The notes beneath the pieces are model-generated. The model searched no databases. It worked only from the letters and a program-made list of their open reading frames with translations, and was not told where the DNA came from. 28,350 nt of DNA from JBBSEZ01 sp038239195 (GTDB lineage Bacteria; Planctomycetota; Planctomycetia; Gemmatales; Gemmataceae): assembly GCA_038239195.1 (NCBI GenBank), contig JBBSEZ010000072.1, positions 1-28,350 of the forward strand. Reading direction: 5' to 3'. Of the stretch, positions 1-9,627 are shown one piece after another; positions within the stretch are counted from its first letter, which is position 1; the number at the start of each line of letters is the position of its first letter. The position numbers were made by a program, and so were the translations under genes.

Positions 1-205
1 ACCCAGGGATTTCCCCGGTGTCGCGCCGGCGACGCCGGCGCATAATACCGCAGTCCCGCCGTCCGAAGCCCCTCGATGATTGGGCGACGTCGAGGGAAGT
101 CGGCGGCGGGACATTTCTTTTCCTTCCCCACGTCCGAAAGGCCAGAGGACGCCCCTCCCGGCGCTGGAGTAGCGCCTCGTCGCACCGCCCGGCGGGAAGG
201 GCCGA

Positions 206-676
206 ATGTTTTACCTGCCACACCCATGCAAGGACACGCGGGGACACGAGGCCGAGCCTGCGGCCCACGAGGCGCTCGCCCTGCACTCGCTGGTGGAGGT
301 GGCCGGCGTGCTCGACGCGGTGGCCGGGGCCATGACTGGCAAGGCGTTCGCCCACCAGGACGCGTTCGGCATGCGCCTGGCCCTGGAGGAGGCGCTGGTC
401 AACGCAATCAAGCATGGCCATCGAGGCGACCCGGCCAAACCGGTGCGCGTGTGTTACCACGTCACCGCCCATCAGGCGCTGGTCGAAGTCGAGGACCAGG
501 GGCCGGGGTTCGACCCCGCTTCGGTGCCCGACCCCCTGAGCACCGAGGGGCTGGAGCGCGCCTCCGGGCGCGGCCTGCTCCTGATGCGCCACTTCATGAC
601 CTGGGTGCGACACAACGCGCGGGGCAACGCCGTTACCCTTTGCAAGCGCCGGTCTGAAGTGGGGCGTTGCCAGTAG
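206..676 (+). CDS. RsbW-like anti-sigma factor / serine-protein kinase (HATPase_c_2)
   Basis: A 156-aa single-domain GHKL ATPase of the RsbW/SpoIIAB type. These proteins bind a sigma factor or phosphorylate an anti-anti-sigma (STAS) protein in the cytoplasm. The N box is EEALVNAIKHGH (residues 61-72), the G1 box is DQGPGFDP (97-104) and the G2 box is GRGLLLM (121-127). These are the family's ATP-binding motifs in order, and the length matches stand-alone RsbW proteins. The ATG at 206 follows GGGAAGGG. The first 20 residues or so are poorly conserved, so a slightly later start is possible. No sigma factor or STAS gene is next to it in this window, so its partner is unknown. It converges with the gene ending at 702. 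Confidence 0.85.
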   Translation: MFYLPHPCKDTRGHEAEPAAHEALALHSLVEVAGVLDAVAGAMTGKAFAHQDAFGMRLALEEALVNAIKHGHRGDPAKPVRVCYHVTAHQALVEVEDQGPGFDPASVPDPLSTEGLERASGRGLLLMRHFMTWVRHNARGNAVTLCKRRSEVGRCQ

Positions 677-682
677 TCTCCT

Positions 683-701
683 CCCCGTGGGCCCGTCGGG
701 G
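683..701. terminator. short hairpin between convergent genes
   Basis: CCCCG (683-687) pairs with CGGGG (697-701) around a 9-nt loop, in the 25-bp gap between the convergent stop codons at 676 and 702. There is no T-tract. It is a plausible but weak bidirectional terminator. Confidence 0.35.
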
Positions 702-1406
702 TCATTCGCGCCCGAGTACGGCATCGACCACCCAGCACCCGCGTACGTGCCCCGAGGGCACGTGGCAGTGGCGCAGGATCGCCTCGTGGGTGCAGCCGGC
801 GTCGAGCAGGGCGTCGGCGAGGTAAGGCAGGTCGGTGTGGCGGCCCTCCTCGTACACGGCGCGGGCGATGGCGACGGCGGCGCCGTTGCCCCAGGCCAGC
901 CATTCGGGGCGCAGGGGGCAGGGGCGCAGCGGATTGCCGAAGAGCTCGCGCAACAGCTCGGCCTGGGCGCGGCACTCGCCCGCCGACGCCTCGGCGTTGA
1001 CGTGGGCCTCGTTCTCGGTCGGCAGCAACCCGCTGGCCGCCTCGCGCACGGCCTGCCGGCGCAGGAGCTCGCACGTGTTGCGGGCGGCCTCCATCGCCTC
1101 TTCGCCGCAGCAGGCCGTCGCCGCCTCGTAGGCGAACGCTTCAAACATCGGCCCACCCCCGTACTGAGCCTGCTCCTGCTCCCCGCGCTCGCGCGCCTGT
1201 TGGAGGTCGAAGTCGCTGGCCAGTTCGTCGGCGAAGCGCTCGGCCGTCTCGACCGCGTTGCGCTGCGTGGGGTAGGGCATGCTGCCCCAGTAGCGGCGCA
1301 CGCAGGCGCAGGCGAACAGGCGCACCTTCCGCAGGCTCACCTTCCCGTCGAGGTACGCCAGCATCGCGGCGGGATCGGCGCCGGCCAGCCAATCGACTTC
1401 GGTCAC
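702..1406 (-). CDS. Gemmataceae-specific paralogous family protein, function unknown
   Basis: A 234-aa cytoplasmic protein with no signal peptide. Its start (TEVDWLAGADPAAML), the Cys/Arg segment RLFACACVRRYWG and the end HVRGCWVVDAVLGRE match a paralogous family I know from Gemmata-type planctomycete genomes, where many copies occur and no function is assigned. The middle is helical and rich in Ala, Glu and Cys. The start is GTG at 1406, because GGAGA lies just upstream on the coding strand and the codon overlaps the stop of the acyl-CoA dehydrogenase in a GTGA. The open frame runs far upstream (to 2648), but that part is a shadow of the dehydrogenase gene. The overlap implies translational coupling. 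Confidence 0.8.
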   Translation of the reverse strand: MTEVDWLAGADPAAMLAYLDGKVSLRKVRLFACACVRRYWGSMPYPTQRNAVETAERFADELASDFDLQQARERGEQEQAQYGGGPMFEAFAYEAATACCGEEAMEAARNTCELLRRQAVREAASGLLPTENEAHVNAEASAGECRAQAELLRELFGNPLRPCPLRPEWLAWGNGAAVAIARAVYEEGRHTDLPYLADALLDAGCTHEAILRHCHVPSGHVRGCWVVDAVLGRE

Positions 1407-2596
1407 GGGCTGTTTCTCCCCGATGCGCCGGGCGCCTTCAGGAGCTGGCGGGCGATGACCATGCGATGGACCTCCGACGGCCCGTCGTAGATCCGGAACG
1501 CCCGCACGTCGCGATAGAGCCGTTCGAGCAACAAGTCTCCCGAGACCCCGCGCGCTCCGCAGACCTGAACGCAGCGGTCGATGACCCGACCGACGGCCTC
1601 GGCGACGAAGACCTTGCAGATGGACGTTTCCACGCGCGCCTCGTCGCCGCGGTCGAGCTTCCAGGCCGCCTCGAAGACCATGAGCCGCGAGGCGTGTACG
1701 TCGATGGCCGAGTCGGCCAGCATCCATTGTACCGCCTGGTGCTCCGCCAGCGCCTTGCCGAACGCCTGGCGCTCCCGGACGTAGGGCGTGGCAATCGCCA
1801 TCGCCCGCGCCGCCGCGCCCAGCCAGCGCATGCAGTGCGTCAGGCGCGCCGGGCCGAGGCGCTGCTGCATGAGCTTGAAGCCTTCCCCGGGCCGGCCGAG
1901 CACCTGCTCCTCGGACACGGCGCAGTCGGTGAAGGCGACCTCGCAATGTCCGCCCGGCCCGCCCCCGCCCATCGTCGGGATGGCGCGCACGACCTCGAAG
2001 CCCCGAGCCCCTGCCTCGACCAGGAACAGCGTCACGCCCGCCCGCCCTGCCGCCGGATCGGTGACCGCCGCCACGATGACGAACGCCGCGCCCAGCGCTC
2101 CGGACGCGAACCACTTCTGGCCGTTGATGACCCACTCCGCGCCGCGCCGTTCCGCGCGCGTCTGGATCATGGTGGGGTCGGAGCCGGCCCCGGGGGCGGG
2201 CTCGGTGAGGGCGAAACAGGACCGCGATTCTCCGCGGGCAAGGGGGGCGAGGTCGCGCTCGCGCTGCGCGGGCGTGGCGGCGCGGAGGAGCAGATGCATG
2301 TTGCCTTCGTCGGGGGCGGCGCAGTGCAGCGCCAACGGGCCGAGCGGGCTGTAGCCGGCCTCCTCGAAGACGGCGCACAGCCCGACCGTGTCGAGCCCGA
2401 GGCCGCCCAGCGCGCGTGGCAGGTGCGGGGCGAAGAGGCCCGCCCGGCGGGCCTTGTCGCGCAGAGGACCGAGGAGGTTGGCGGGTAGGCCCTCCTCGGC
2501 GCGCTCGGCGGGCTCCAGGGGCATCACCTCGGCGCGGAGGAAGGCGCGGGCTCGTTGCTGGAGGTCGCGCACGTCGGGAGAGAGCTCGAAGTCCAT
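1403..2596 (-). CDS. Acyl-CoA dehydrogenase (ACAD10/11-like)
   Basis: A 397-aa FAD-dependent acyl-CoA dehydrogenase, which oxidises acyl-CoA thioesters to enoyl-CoA and passes electrons to an electron-transfer flavoprotein. Visible features are the N-terminal helical domain (about 1-120), the central beta domain with FALTEPAPGAGSDP (128-141) and VINGQKWFASGA (156-167), and the C-terminal helical domain ending RIYDGPSEVHRMVIAR (368-383). In the MCAD-type motif YEGT the catalytic base is Glu. Here the equivalent position is Asp371 in YDGPSEVH, the form typical of the ACAD10/11 branch. The length is normal. The ATG at 2596 has GAGG upstream. Its stop overlaps the GTG of the next gene. No beta-oxidation partners are nearby, so the substrate is not predictable. 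Confidence 0.92.
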   Translation of the reverse strand: MDFELSPDVRDLQQRARAFLRAEVMPLEPAERAEEGLPANLLGPLRDKARRAGLFAPHLPRALGGLGLDTVGLCAVFEEAGYSPLGPLALHCAAPDEGNMHLLLRAATPAQRERDLAPLARGESRSCFALTEPAPGAGSDPTMIQTRAERRGAEWVINGQKWFASGALGAAFVIVAAVTDPAAGRAGVTLFLVEAGARGFEVVRAIPTMGGGGPGGHCEVAFTDCAVSEEQVLGRPGEGFKLMQQRLGPARLTHCMRWLGAAARAMAIATPYVRERQAFGKALAEHQAVQWMLADSAIDVHASRLMVFEAAWKLDRGDEARVETSICKVFVAEAVGRVIDRCVQVCGARGVSGDLLLERLYRDVRAFRIYDGPSEVHRMVIARQLLKAPGASGRNSP

Positions 2597-2613
2597 CGCG
2601 GGAACCTCGGTTT

Positions 2614-2674
2614 CGGGTAGCGACGTTCGCAGAAGCGTCTTCCCGCAACGCTTTCTGCGAAGCGTCGCTACCCG
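2614..2674. repeat. REP-like palindrome between HtrA and acyl-CoA dehydrogenase genes
   Basis: A near-perfect inverted repeat: CGGGTAGCGACGTTCGCAGA on the left is mirrored by TCTGCGAAGCGTCGCTACCC on the right, around the core AAGCGTCTTCCCGCAACGCT. It fills most of the 85-bp gap between two same-strand genes. The core GTAGCGnCG-TTCGCnGAAGCG recurs at 7129-7160, which suggests a dispersed element. The stem could also attenuate transcription or stabilise the htrA transcript end. Confidence 0.75.
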
Positions 2675-2681
2675 AACGGCT

Positions 2682-4154
2682 TCACTCCTCGGCGGTCTTC
2701 AAGAACACCTCCACGCTGCGCCCGTTCGCCGTCATCAGGCGCACGCGAATGCCCGTCTCCACCGAGCTCGCCTGCACCAGCTCGCGCACGCCGCGGGCGC
2801 TGGCGGCCGGCTTGCGATTGACCGACGTGATGAGCATGCCCGGCCGGATGCCCGCCGCCGCGGCCAGGCCGCCCCGCTCGATCTTCGTCACCAGTGCCCC
2901 GCGCGTGCTCTCGCGGTAGCCGAGCGCCTCGGCCAGTTCGGCGCTCAGGTCGGCGACGTCGATGCCGATCTTCGCCACCTCCAGCGCTCCCTTGCCGCGT
3001 TCGGGGAAGCGCAGCGGCGGCGGGGCGCTTCCGAAGGTGCGCGGCTGCTCCTCGATGGTGATCTTCAGGGTGCGCGGCGTGCCGTCGCGCACGATGCGCA
3101 CGTCCACCGCCTTGCCGACCAGCAGCCCGGCGACGATGATTTGCAGGTCGCGCCCGTCCTTGACCGTCTTGCCGTCGATCTTGACCACCACGTCTCCGTT
3201 CTTGAGCCCGCCCTTGGCGCCCGGGGCGTCGTCGAAGACGCGGGTGATTTGCACGCCCGCGATCTCCTTGAGGCCAAGCTTCTTGGCCAGCGCCTCGTCA
3301 TCGACGTCCTTGATCTGCACGCCGAGATAGCCGCGCCGCACGGCGCCGTCTTTCAGCAGCTGCGTCATGATGTTCTTGGCGAGGTTGGACGAGATGGCCA
3401 GCCCGACGCCCTGGAACCCGCCGCTGCGGCTCTTGATGGCGGAGTTGATGCCGATCACCTGGGCCTCCAGGTTGATGAGCGGCCCGCCACTGTTGCCGGG
3501 GTTGATGGCGGCGTCGGTCTGCAAAAAGTCCTCGTACATGTTCATCCGCAGCGATCGGCCCTTGGCGCTGACGATGCCGTGCGTCACCGTCCCGGTCAGC
3601 CCGAACGGCGCGCCGACCGCCAGGACGCGGTCGCCGATCTCCATCTGCGTGCTGTCGCCAAACTCGAGGTAGGGCAGCGCCGCGGGCGCGCTGATGCGCA
3701 CGATGGCGAGGTCGGTCTTGGGGTCGCTCTTGATGTCCTTCGACGTGAACTTGCGCCCGTCGCGCAATTGCACGACGACCTGCTCGGCGTTCTCGACGAC
3801 GTGAAAGTTGGTGACGACGACGCCCTTGGCGCTGACGAGGAAACCGGACCCGAAGCCGACGCGGCTGGGCGTTTCGTCATCGACACGGCGCGGACGGCCG
3901 AAGGGGCCGCTGCCGGGAAACTGCATGTCTTCTTCGCGGGCGGGGCGGGCCGCCTTCTTGCCCGTGGCCTGGGCCTCGATGCTCACCACGGCGGGCAGGA
4001 CCTTCTTGACGATGTCGCGGTAGGAGCCCAGCTCCTTCGGTATCGCGGGGGCAGCCACGACCGGGGGGCCCTGCCCCTGGAGGATGGAATGACTGACGAC
4101 GCCGGCGGCACCGCCGAACGTCGCGCAAGCAAGGATGAGGGAGAAGCGTTTCAT
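2682..4154 (-). CDS. Periplasmic trypsin-like serine protease with two PDZ domains (HtrA/Deg family)
   Basis: A 490-aa S1C protease for envelope protein quality control. The N-terminus (MKRFSLILACATFGGAAGVV) is a signal peptide or anchor. The protease domain shows the complete triad: H118 in VVTNFHVV, D148 in KTDLAIVR and S222 in NPGNSGGP. PDZ1 covers about 258-355 (RRGYLGVQI, GLKNGDVVVKIDG) and PDZ2 about 390-485 (GALVTKIERGGLAAAAGIRPGM). The layout and size match DegP/DegQ. The start follows a perfect AGGAGG Shine-Dalgarno 10 nt upstream. It lies 288 bp downstream of the catalase gene on the same strand and probably has its own promoter. The DegP/DegQ/DegS subtype cannot be decided from the sequence. 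Confidence 0.93.
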   Translation of the reverse strand: MKRFSLILACATFGGAAGVVSHSILQGQGPPVVAAPAIPKELGSYRDIVKKVLPAVVSIEAQATGKKAARPAREEDMQFPGSGPFGRPRRVDDETPSRVGFGSGFLVSAKGVVVTNFHVVENAEQVVVQLRDGRKFTSKDIKSDPKTDLAIVRISAPAALPYLEFGDSTQMEIGDRVLAVGAPFGLTGTVTHGIVSAKGRSLRMNMYEDFLQTDAAINPGNSGGPLINLEAQVIGINSAIKSRSGGFQGVGLAISSNLAKNIMTQLLKDGAVRRGYLGVQIKDVDDEALAKKLGLKEIAGVQITRVFDDAPGAKGGLKNGDVVVKIDGKTVKDGRDLQIIVAGLLVGKAVDVRIVRDGTPRTLKITIEEQPRTFGSAPPPLRFPERGKGALEVAKIGIDVADLSAELAEALGYRESTRGALVTKIERGGLAAAAGIRPGMLITSVNRKPAASARGVRELVQASSVETGIRVRLMTANGRSVEVFLKTAEE

Positions 4155-4442
4155 TCGCGTACCACCTCCTGAGGCGGGGGGAAGCGGCCCTCGCCTCTGC
4201 GAGATTGGGTTGTCCGCCCGAGCGCGTCAAAGAGGCGCCTCGTTCGTCGCTCTATCTTTCATCATACGCAGCGCCAACCCGGAGAGGGGAAGTCGGCGGC
4301 CGGTCGCGCCCGGGCCCCATCATTGCGAGAATGGGGGGAATAGGTCAAGACGAGGAAGGGAGGAAGACAAGGGAGGAACGGGCGGCGAAGAACGCCACGA
4401 AGCACGGGAGGCCCCGGCCGTTCCCCCCTTCGGTCTCGAACG

Positions 4443-6557
<2,115 letters not shown>

Positions 6558-6846
6558 GTTCCTGGTTGCTCCTGGCGCCCTGTCGAACCGGATGGAGTTT
6601 CGTAACGATGGGGAGTGGTAAGCAAACCACGTGCCGGCCTTCGCGTTGGCCCCGGCCTGCTTGCCGGACGTGCCGGCTTTGCCTTGCCCGCACGATCCTC
6701 CCACCGTGCCGGCCGCCTCTTCTCCTTCCCCCCCTCTGGAATCGCTCAGGTTTCCCTCCTCGGCAATCTCGATGGGGAATAGTTGTATTGCACGCGCCGC
6801 CGGCGCCGTGTTCACGTCTTGCCACCTCCCTGGGGAAGTACGCGCC

Positions 6847-7101
6847 ATGCCATCGCCGATGAGTTCCGACTTCGCGTTCGCCCTCGAGCGCCACGTGCAG
6901 ATGCGCACCAACTGGCGCGTCCGCAACCTGGCCATCGAGGTTGGCCACGACCGCGCCGTGCTGCGCGGCCAGGCGACGACCAACTTCACCCGCCAGCTCG
7001 CCCAGCACGCCGTGCAGGACTTCCTGCCCAACGTGCGGCTCGAAAACGCCATCGCCGTCGAGAACAGCGTCGAGTTCCTCCTCGGCCTCCCCCTGAACTG
7101 A
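6847..7101 (+). CDS. Small BON-like domain protein
   Basis: An 84-aa protein whose pattern resembles a BON domain: a beta-strand with glycine (VGHDRAVLRGQATT), a helix (FTRQLAQHAVQDF) and a closing strand (VRLENAIAVE). BON domains are usually found in envelope or osmotic-stress proteins and may bind lipid. There is no signal peptide, so this one is probably cytoplasmic. The ATG at 6847 is preceded by GGGGAA with 9-nt spacing. The frame is open further upstream to 6631, but that part is proline-rich and not protein-like. An internal ATG at 6859 is a possible alternative start. It is divergent from the catalase gene, so the two may share a regulatory region. Confidence 0.7.
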   Translation: MPSPMSSDFAFALERHVQMRTNWRVRNLAIEVGHDRAVLRGQATTNFTRQLAQHAVQDFLPNVRLENAIAVENSVEFLLGLPLN

Positions 7102-7128
7102 AAAACGGGCTCGGGGGGCCCGTATCCA

Positions 7129-7160
7129 GGGTAGCGCCGCTTCGCGGAAGCGCCGCTAAC
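7129..7160. repeat. second copy of the GTAGCG-type REP-like element
   Basis: GGGTAGCGCCGCTTCGCGGAAGCGCCGCTAACC shares the core GTAGCGnCG-TTCGCnGAAGCG with the palindrome at 2614-2674. It also contains AGCGCCGCT as a direct repeat. It lies between the BON-like gene and a possible small gene. It is shorter and less symmetrical than the first copy. Confidence 0.5.
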
Positions 7161-7174
7161 CAAGGGAGACGATC

Positions 7175-7345
7175 ATGAGAGTGGGCGACGTCTCACGGCG
7201 TCGGCGCACGGCGGGCCCGGCGCGACAGCGCTGGTACGCCCTGCACCGCTCGGTGCGCTTCGCGCGGCGAATGGGGTGGCTCGCGGCCACGGTCGCGACC
7301 GCCGAATGGGCCGTGCTGCGCGTGCGGTGCCTGCCCCTCACCTGA
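7175..7345 (+). CDS. Possible small basic protein, 56 aa
   Basis: ATG at 7175 with a good ribosome-binding site (AGGGAG, 6 nt upstream) opens a 56-codon frame ending TGA at 7343-7345. The product is strongly basic (MRVGDVSRRRRTAG...), followed by RWYALHRSVRFARRMGW and a short hydrophobic stretch (LAATVATAEWAVL). I do not recognise it. The support is the Shine-Dalgarno and the fit of the frame between two genes. The short length and high GC content mean it could be a chance ORF. It converges with the malic enzyme gene 8 bp further on. Confidence 0.4.
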   Translation: MRVGDVSRRRRTAGPARQRWYALHRSVRFARRMGWLAATVATAEWAVLRVRCLPLT

Positions 7346-7353
7346 CGCACTGC

Positions 7354-8781
7354 TCAGTTGCCTTCCGATCGCTGGCGCCGGGCCACCCCGCTCTCCTGCG
7401 CCGCCCGCGCCACCGCGCGGGCCACGGCGCGCACCACGTGCTTGTCGAACACGCTCGGGACGATGTAGTCCTCGCTCAGGTGGTCGTCGGGGATGATCCC
7501 GGCGATGGCGTGGGCGGCCGCCAGCTTCATCTCCTCGTTGATCGTCCGCGCCCGCACGTCGAGCGCCCCCCGAAAGATGCCCGGAAAGGCGAGCAGGTTG
7601 TTGACCTGGTTGGGGTAGTCGCTGCGCCCCGTCGCCAACACCCGGCACAGGGGCCCCGCCAGGTCCGGCGCGATCTCCGGCTCGGGGTTGGCCATCGCGA
7701 AGACGATCCGGTCCGGCGCCATGAGCTCCAGGTCGGCCGGCTTCAGCAAGTTCGCCACCGACACCCCGATGAACACGTCCGCGCCGGTCATCGCCTCCTG
7801 AAGCGTGGCGAACGGCGCGTCGAACTCCGTGCTGGCGCGCACGTCCTTCTGGGCGGCGGCCAGGCCCTCCCCCGCCGCGCGCAGCACCGCCCCCTTCCGG
7901 TCGCAGCCGATCAAGTGCGTCACGCCCGCCGACAGCAGAATGCGACAGCAGGCCGTGCCCGCAGCGCCCAGCCCGTTCACCACCACCTTGATCGTGCGAA
8001 CGTCCTTCCCGACCACCTTGAGCGCGTTGAGCAGGGCGGCCAGCAGCACGACGGCGGTGCCGTGCTGGTCGTCGTGCATCACGGGAATGTCGAGCATCTC
8101 CTTGAGGCGCTCCTCGACGGCAAAGCAGCGGGGGGCGCTGATGTCTTCGAGGTTGATCGCGCCGAAGGAGGGGGAGATGGCGGCGACAGTGGCCACGATG
8201 GTGTCGGCGTCCTGCGTCGCCAGGCAGAGCGGCCAGCCGTCGATGTCGGCGAACTCCTTGAGGAGCATGACCTTGCCTTCCATGACCGGGAGCGCAGCCT
8301 CGGCGCCGAGGTTGCCCAGGCCGAGGATGGCGGAGCCGTCGGTCACCACCGCCACGCTGTTCGCCTTGCTGGTGAAGGCGTAAGCGTTGTCGCGGTCCTC
8401 GGCGATGGCCCGGCAGACGCGGGCCACGCCCGGCGTATAGGCCATCGACAGGGTGTTGCGCGTCTTGATCGGCACCTTGCAGCGCGTCGAGATCTTCCCG
8501 CCCAGGTGGAGCAGGAAGACGCGATCCGAGGCCGAGCGCACGCGCAGCCCGTCCATCGAGTGGAGGCGCTGCACGACCTGCTTGGCGTGGGCCTCGCTCT
8601 TGGCGTCGAAGGTGACGTCGCGAACCATCTTGTGGCGGCGCACCTCAACGATGTCGATGGCCCCCATGTTGGCCCCCTCCTCGGCGAACATGGTCGCGAG
8701 GCGGGCGAACTGGCCGGGCTGGTTGGGGATCTCGATGCGCACCGTCATGCGGTAGTCGCAGTAGGGCTGTTCGTCCAACAT
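7354..8781 (-). CDS. NAD(P)-dependent malic enzyme with N-terminal ACT domain
   Basis: A 475-aa cytoplasmic enzyme that converts malate to pyruvate and CO2 with reduction of NAD(P)+. Residues 10-85 form an ACT domain (RIEIPNQPGQFARLA), expected to bind an amino acid or other small effector. The malic N-terminal domain has Y115 (AYTPGVARV) and K139 (TSKANSVAVVTDG), the metal-binding LED (211-213) and HDDQHGTAVV (236-245). The Rossmann fold begins VVNGLGAAGTAC (267-278). The size fits the short bacterial class, with no phosphotransacetylase domain. The ATG at 8781 is preceded by GGAGA. Coenzyme preference cannot be read reliably. The ACT fusion suggests allosteric control. Confidence 0.93.
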   Translation of the reverse strand: MLDEQPYCDYRMTVRIEIPNQPGQFARLATMFAEEGANMGAIDIVEVRRHKMVRDVTFDAKSEAHAKQVVQRLHSMDGLRVRSASDRVFLLHLGGKISTRCKVPIKTRNTLSMAYTPGVARVCRAIAEDRDNAYAFTSKANSVAVVTDGSAILGLGNLGAEAALPVMEGKVMLLKEFADIDGWPLCLATQDADTIVATVAAISPSFGAINLEDISAPRCFAVEERLKEMLDIPVMHDDQHGTAVVLLAALLNALKVVGKDVRTIKVVVNGLGAAGTACCRILLSAGVTHLIGCDRKGAVLRAAGEGLAAAQKDVRASTEFDAPFATLQEAMTGADVFIGVSVANLLKPADLELMAPDRIVFAMANPEPEIAPDLAGPLCRVLATGRSDYPNQVNNLLAFPGIFRGALDVRARTINEEMKLAAAHAIAGIIPDDHLSEDYIVPSVFDKHVVRAVARAVARAAQESGVARRQRSEGN

Positions 8782-9334
8782 CGGCGGTCTCCGGGGGCGA
8801 GGGGCGCTTCTCCGGGCATCGTGGCAAATCGGGCGAGGAAAAGCAATTCCGCAACGCGCCGCTCAAAGAGTTGCTTCTCCGCGAGCTGTCGCTGTCTGTC
8901 CACGACCCTCCCGAAACTCATCCGTTGGTGACGGTGCCGGCGGCTCGTGGGACCGGCTTTCTTGCCGGTCCTTCCCGCCCCGTCGGAGCAGTCGGCCTCC
9001 GTTCCCTCCAAGGCGCCAGGGGAGGAAGGCAAGGTGCCGCCACGAAGCGCCCGGGCCCACGGGACCACCCGCGATGGGGGACAAGAGGCGGCGCCTGAAG
9101 AGAGCGATCCCCACCATCAAGCCAGGCTACCCAAGGCGCGGACGTTGTTGCGAGGGCGGTTTGAGCGCCATTCCGGGCCCGTTTTGGAGTGCGCCCGATT
9201 CATCGGCGCTTTCTTTTCCCTTGTTCGAGCGGCAAACGCGGCTAGCGCGGCGCCGCCAGGCCCAAGGCCCGCGCTGCGGTGGGGCTTCGCCTGCGGGCAA
9301 ACAGGGGCCCTCGCCCCGATGCTTTCTCAGCCTC
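8782..9334. other. Intergenic stretch without a supportable gene
   Basis: About 550 bp between the malic enzyme start and the toxin remnant. Frames are open on both strands because of the GC content, but none has a ribosome-binding site with recognisable protein. A hairpin GACCGGC-tttctt-GCCGGTC sits at 8951-8970. The region may be debris from the rearrangement that also truncated the toxin gene and brought in the IS. Confidence 0.5.
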
Positions 9335-9545
9335 TCAGGGCACACTCCGTGCCGCCTTCAGGCAAGCGTCGATCTGCGTCATCAGCGCGGCGGACGATCG
9401 GCAGATCGTCCGTCGGACGTCCGCCTGTGGCACCGTGTGCAGCCTCTCGCAGCGCACCGCCGAGTCGTACAGCAGCCCTGGAGCGGCCCCGTCCGGGGTG
9501 GGAGACCTCGACCAGGAACTGTGTGACCTCGTGGACGCGCGAGAC
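9335..9545 (-). pseudogene. Decayed MazF/PemK-family toxin, C-terminal fragment
   Basis: On the minus strand two overlapping frames together give the C-terminal half of a MazF/PemK mRNA-interferase-like protein: VTQFLVEVSHP in one frame, then PDGAAPGLLYDSAVRC, ERLHTVPQADVRRTI and ALMTQIDACLKAARSVP followed by a stop. The family pattern is 'VLV..-PDGA-GL--DSVV-C--L-TV-...-RTIG-LS---M--ID-CLKAALG'. Two features mark it as dead. A one-base frameshift lies near 9490-9505. The N-terminal half and any antitoxin are missing, because the sequence upstream is replaced by the IS end at 9548. Codon third positions in the fragment are strongly GC, as in real genes. The identification is by eye. Confidence 0.6.
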
Positions 9546-9547
9546 GT

Positions 9548-9565
9548 TAGCACTACAGCGCTATC
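9548..9565 (+). repeat. IS left terminal inverted repeat
   Basis: TTAGCACTACAGCGCTAT, the exact reverse complement of 11041-11058. A second partial copy of its outer part, CTAGCACTTGAAG, follows at 9565-9577 and may be a transposase-binding subsite. Confidence 0.85.
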
Positions 9566-9571
9566 TAGCAC

Positions 9572-9599
9572 TTGAAGTCTGTCGGAATTATCATATAAA
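9572..9599 (+). promoter_or_regulatory. Probable transposase promoter
   Basis: TTGAAG (9572-9577), a 16-bp spacer and TATAAA (9594-9599) form a sigma-70-like promoter just inside the left end. Transcription would start around 9605, about 22 nt before the ATG. This is an AT-rich patch in an otherwise very GC-rich window. Confidence 0.6.
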
Positions 9600-9600
9600 A

Positions 9601-9624
9601 CCTCCCAGCGAACGTGAAGGAGGG
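9601..9624 (+). promoter_or_regulatory. Hairpin that could mask the transposase ribosome-binding site
   Basis: CCTCC (9601-9605) can pair with GGAGG (9619-9623), the Shine-Dalgarno of the transposase gene. Transcripts starting at the element's own promoter would begin at about 9605 and lack the left arm. Read-through transcripts from outside would include it. This is the logic known from IS10 and IS50 for limiting impinging transcription. The stem is only 5 bp. Confidence 0.35.
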
Positions 9625-9627
9625 ACC

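Noticed and set aside
702..2648. One 648-aa minus-strand protein
   Set aside because: Only the last 234 codons look like protein. The rest is a shadow frame of the acyl-CoA dehydrogenase, rich in Arg, Pro and Ala.
8745..8921. Small minus-strand ORF overlapping the malic enzyme start
   Set aside because: There is no ribosome-binding site, it overlaps a certain gene, and nothing in it resembles a protein family.
9548..9565. CIRCE-like heat-shock operator (TTAGCACT...)
   Set aside because: The sequence is the IS terminal repeat. The CIRCE 9-bp spacing and GAGTGCTAA arm are absent, and no heat-shock gene is adjacent.
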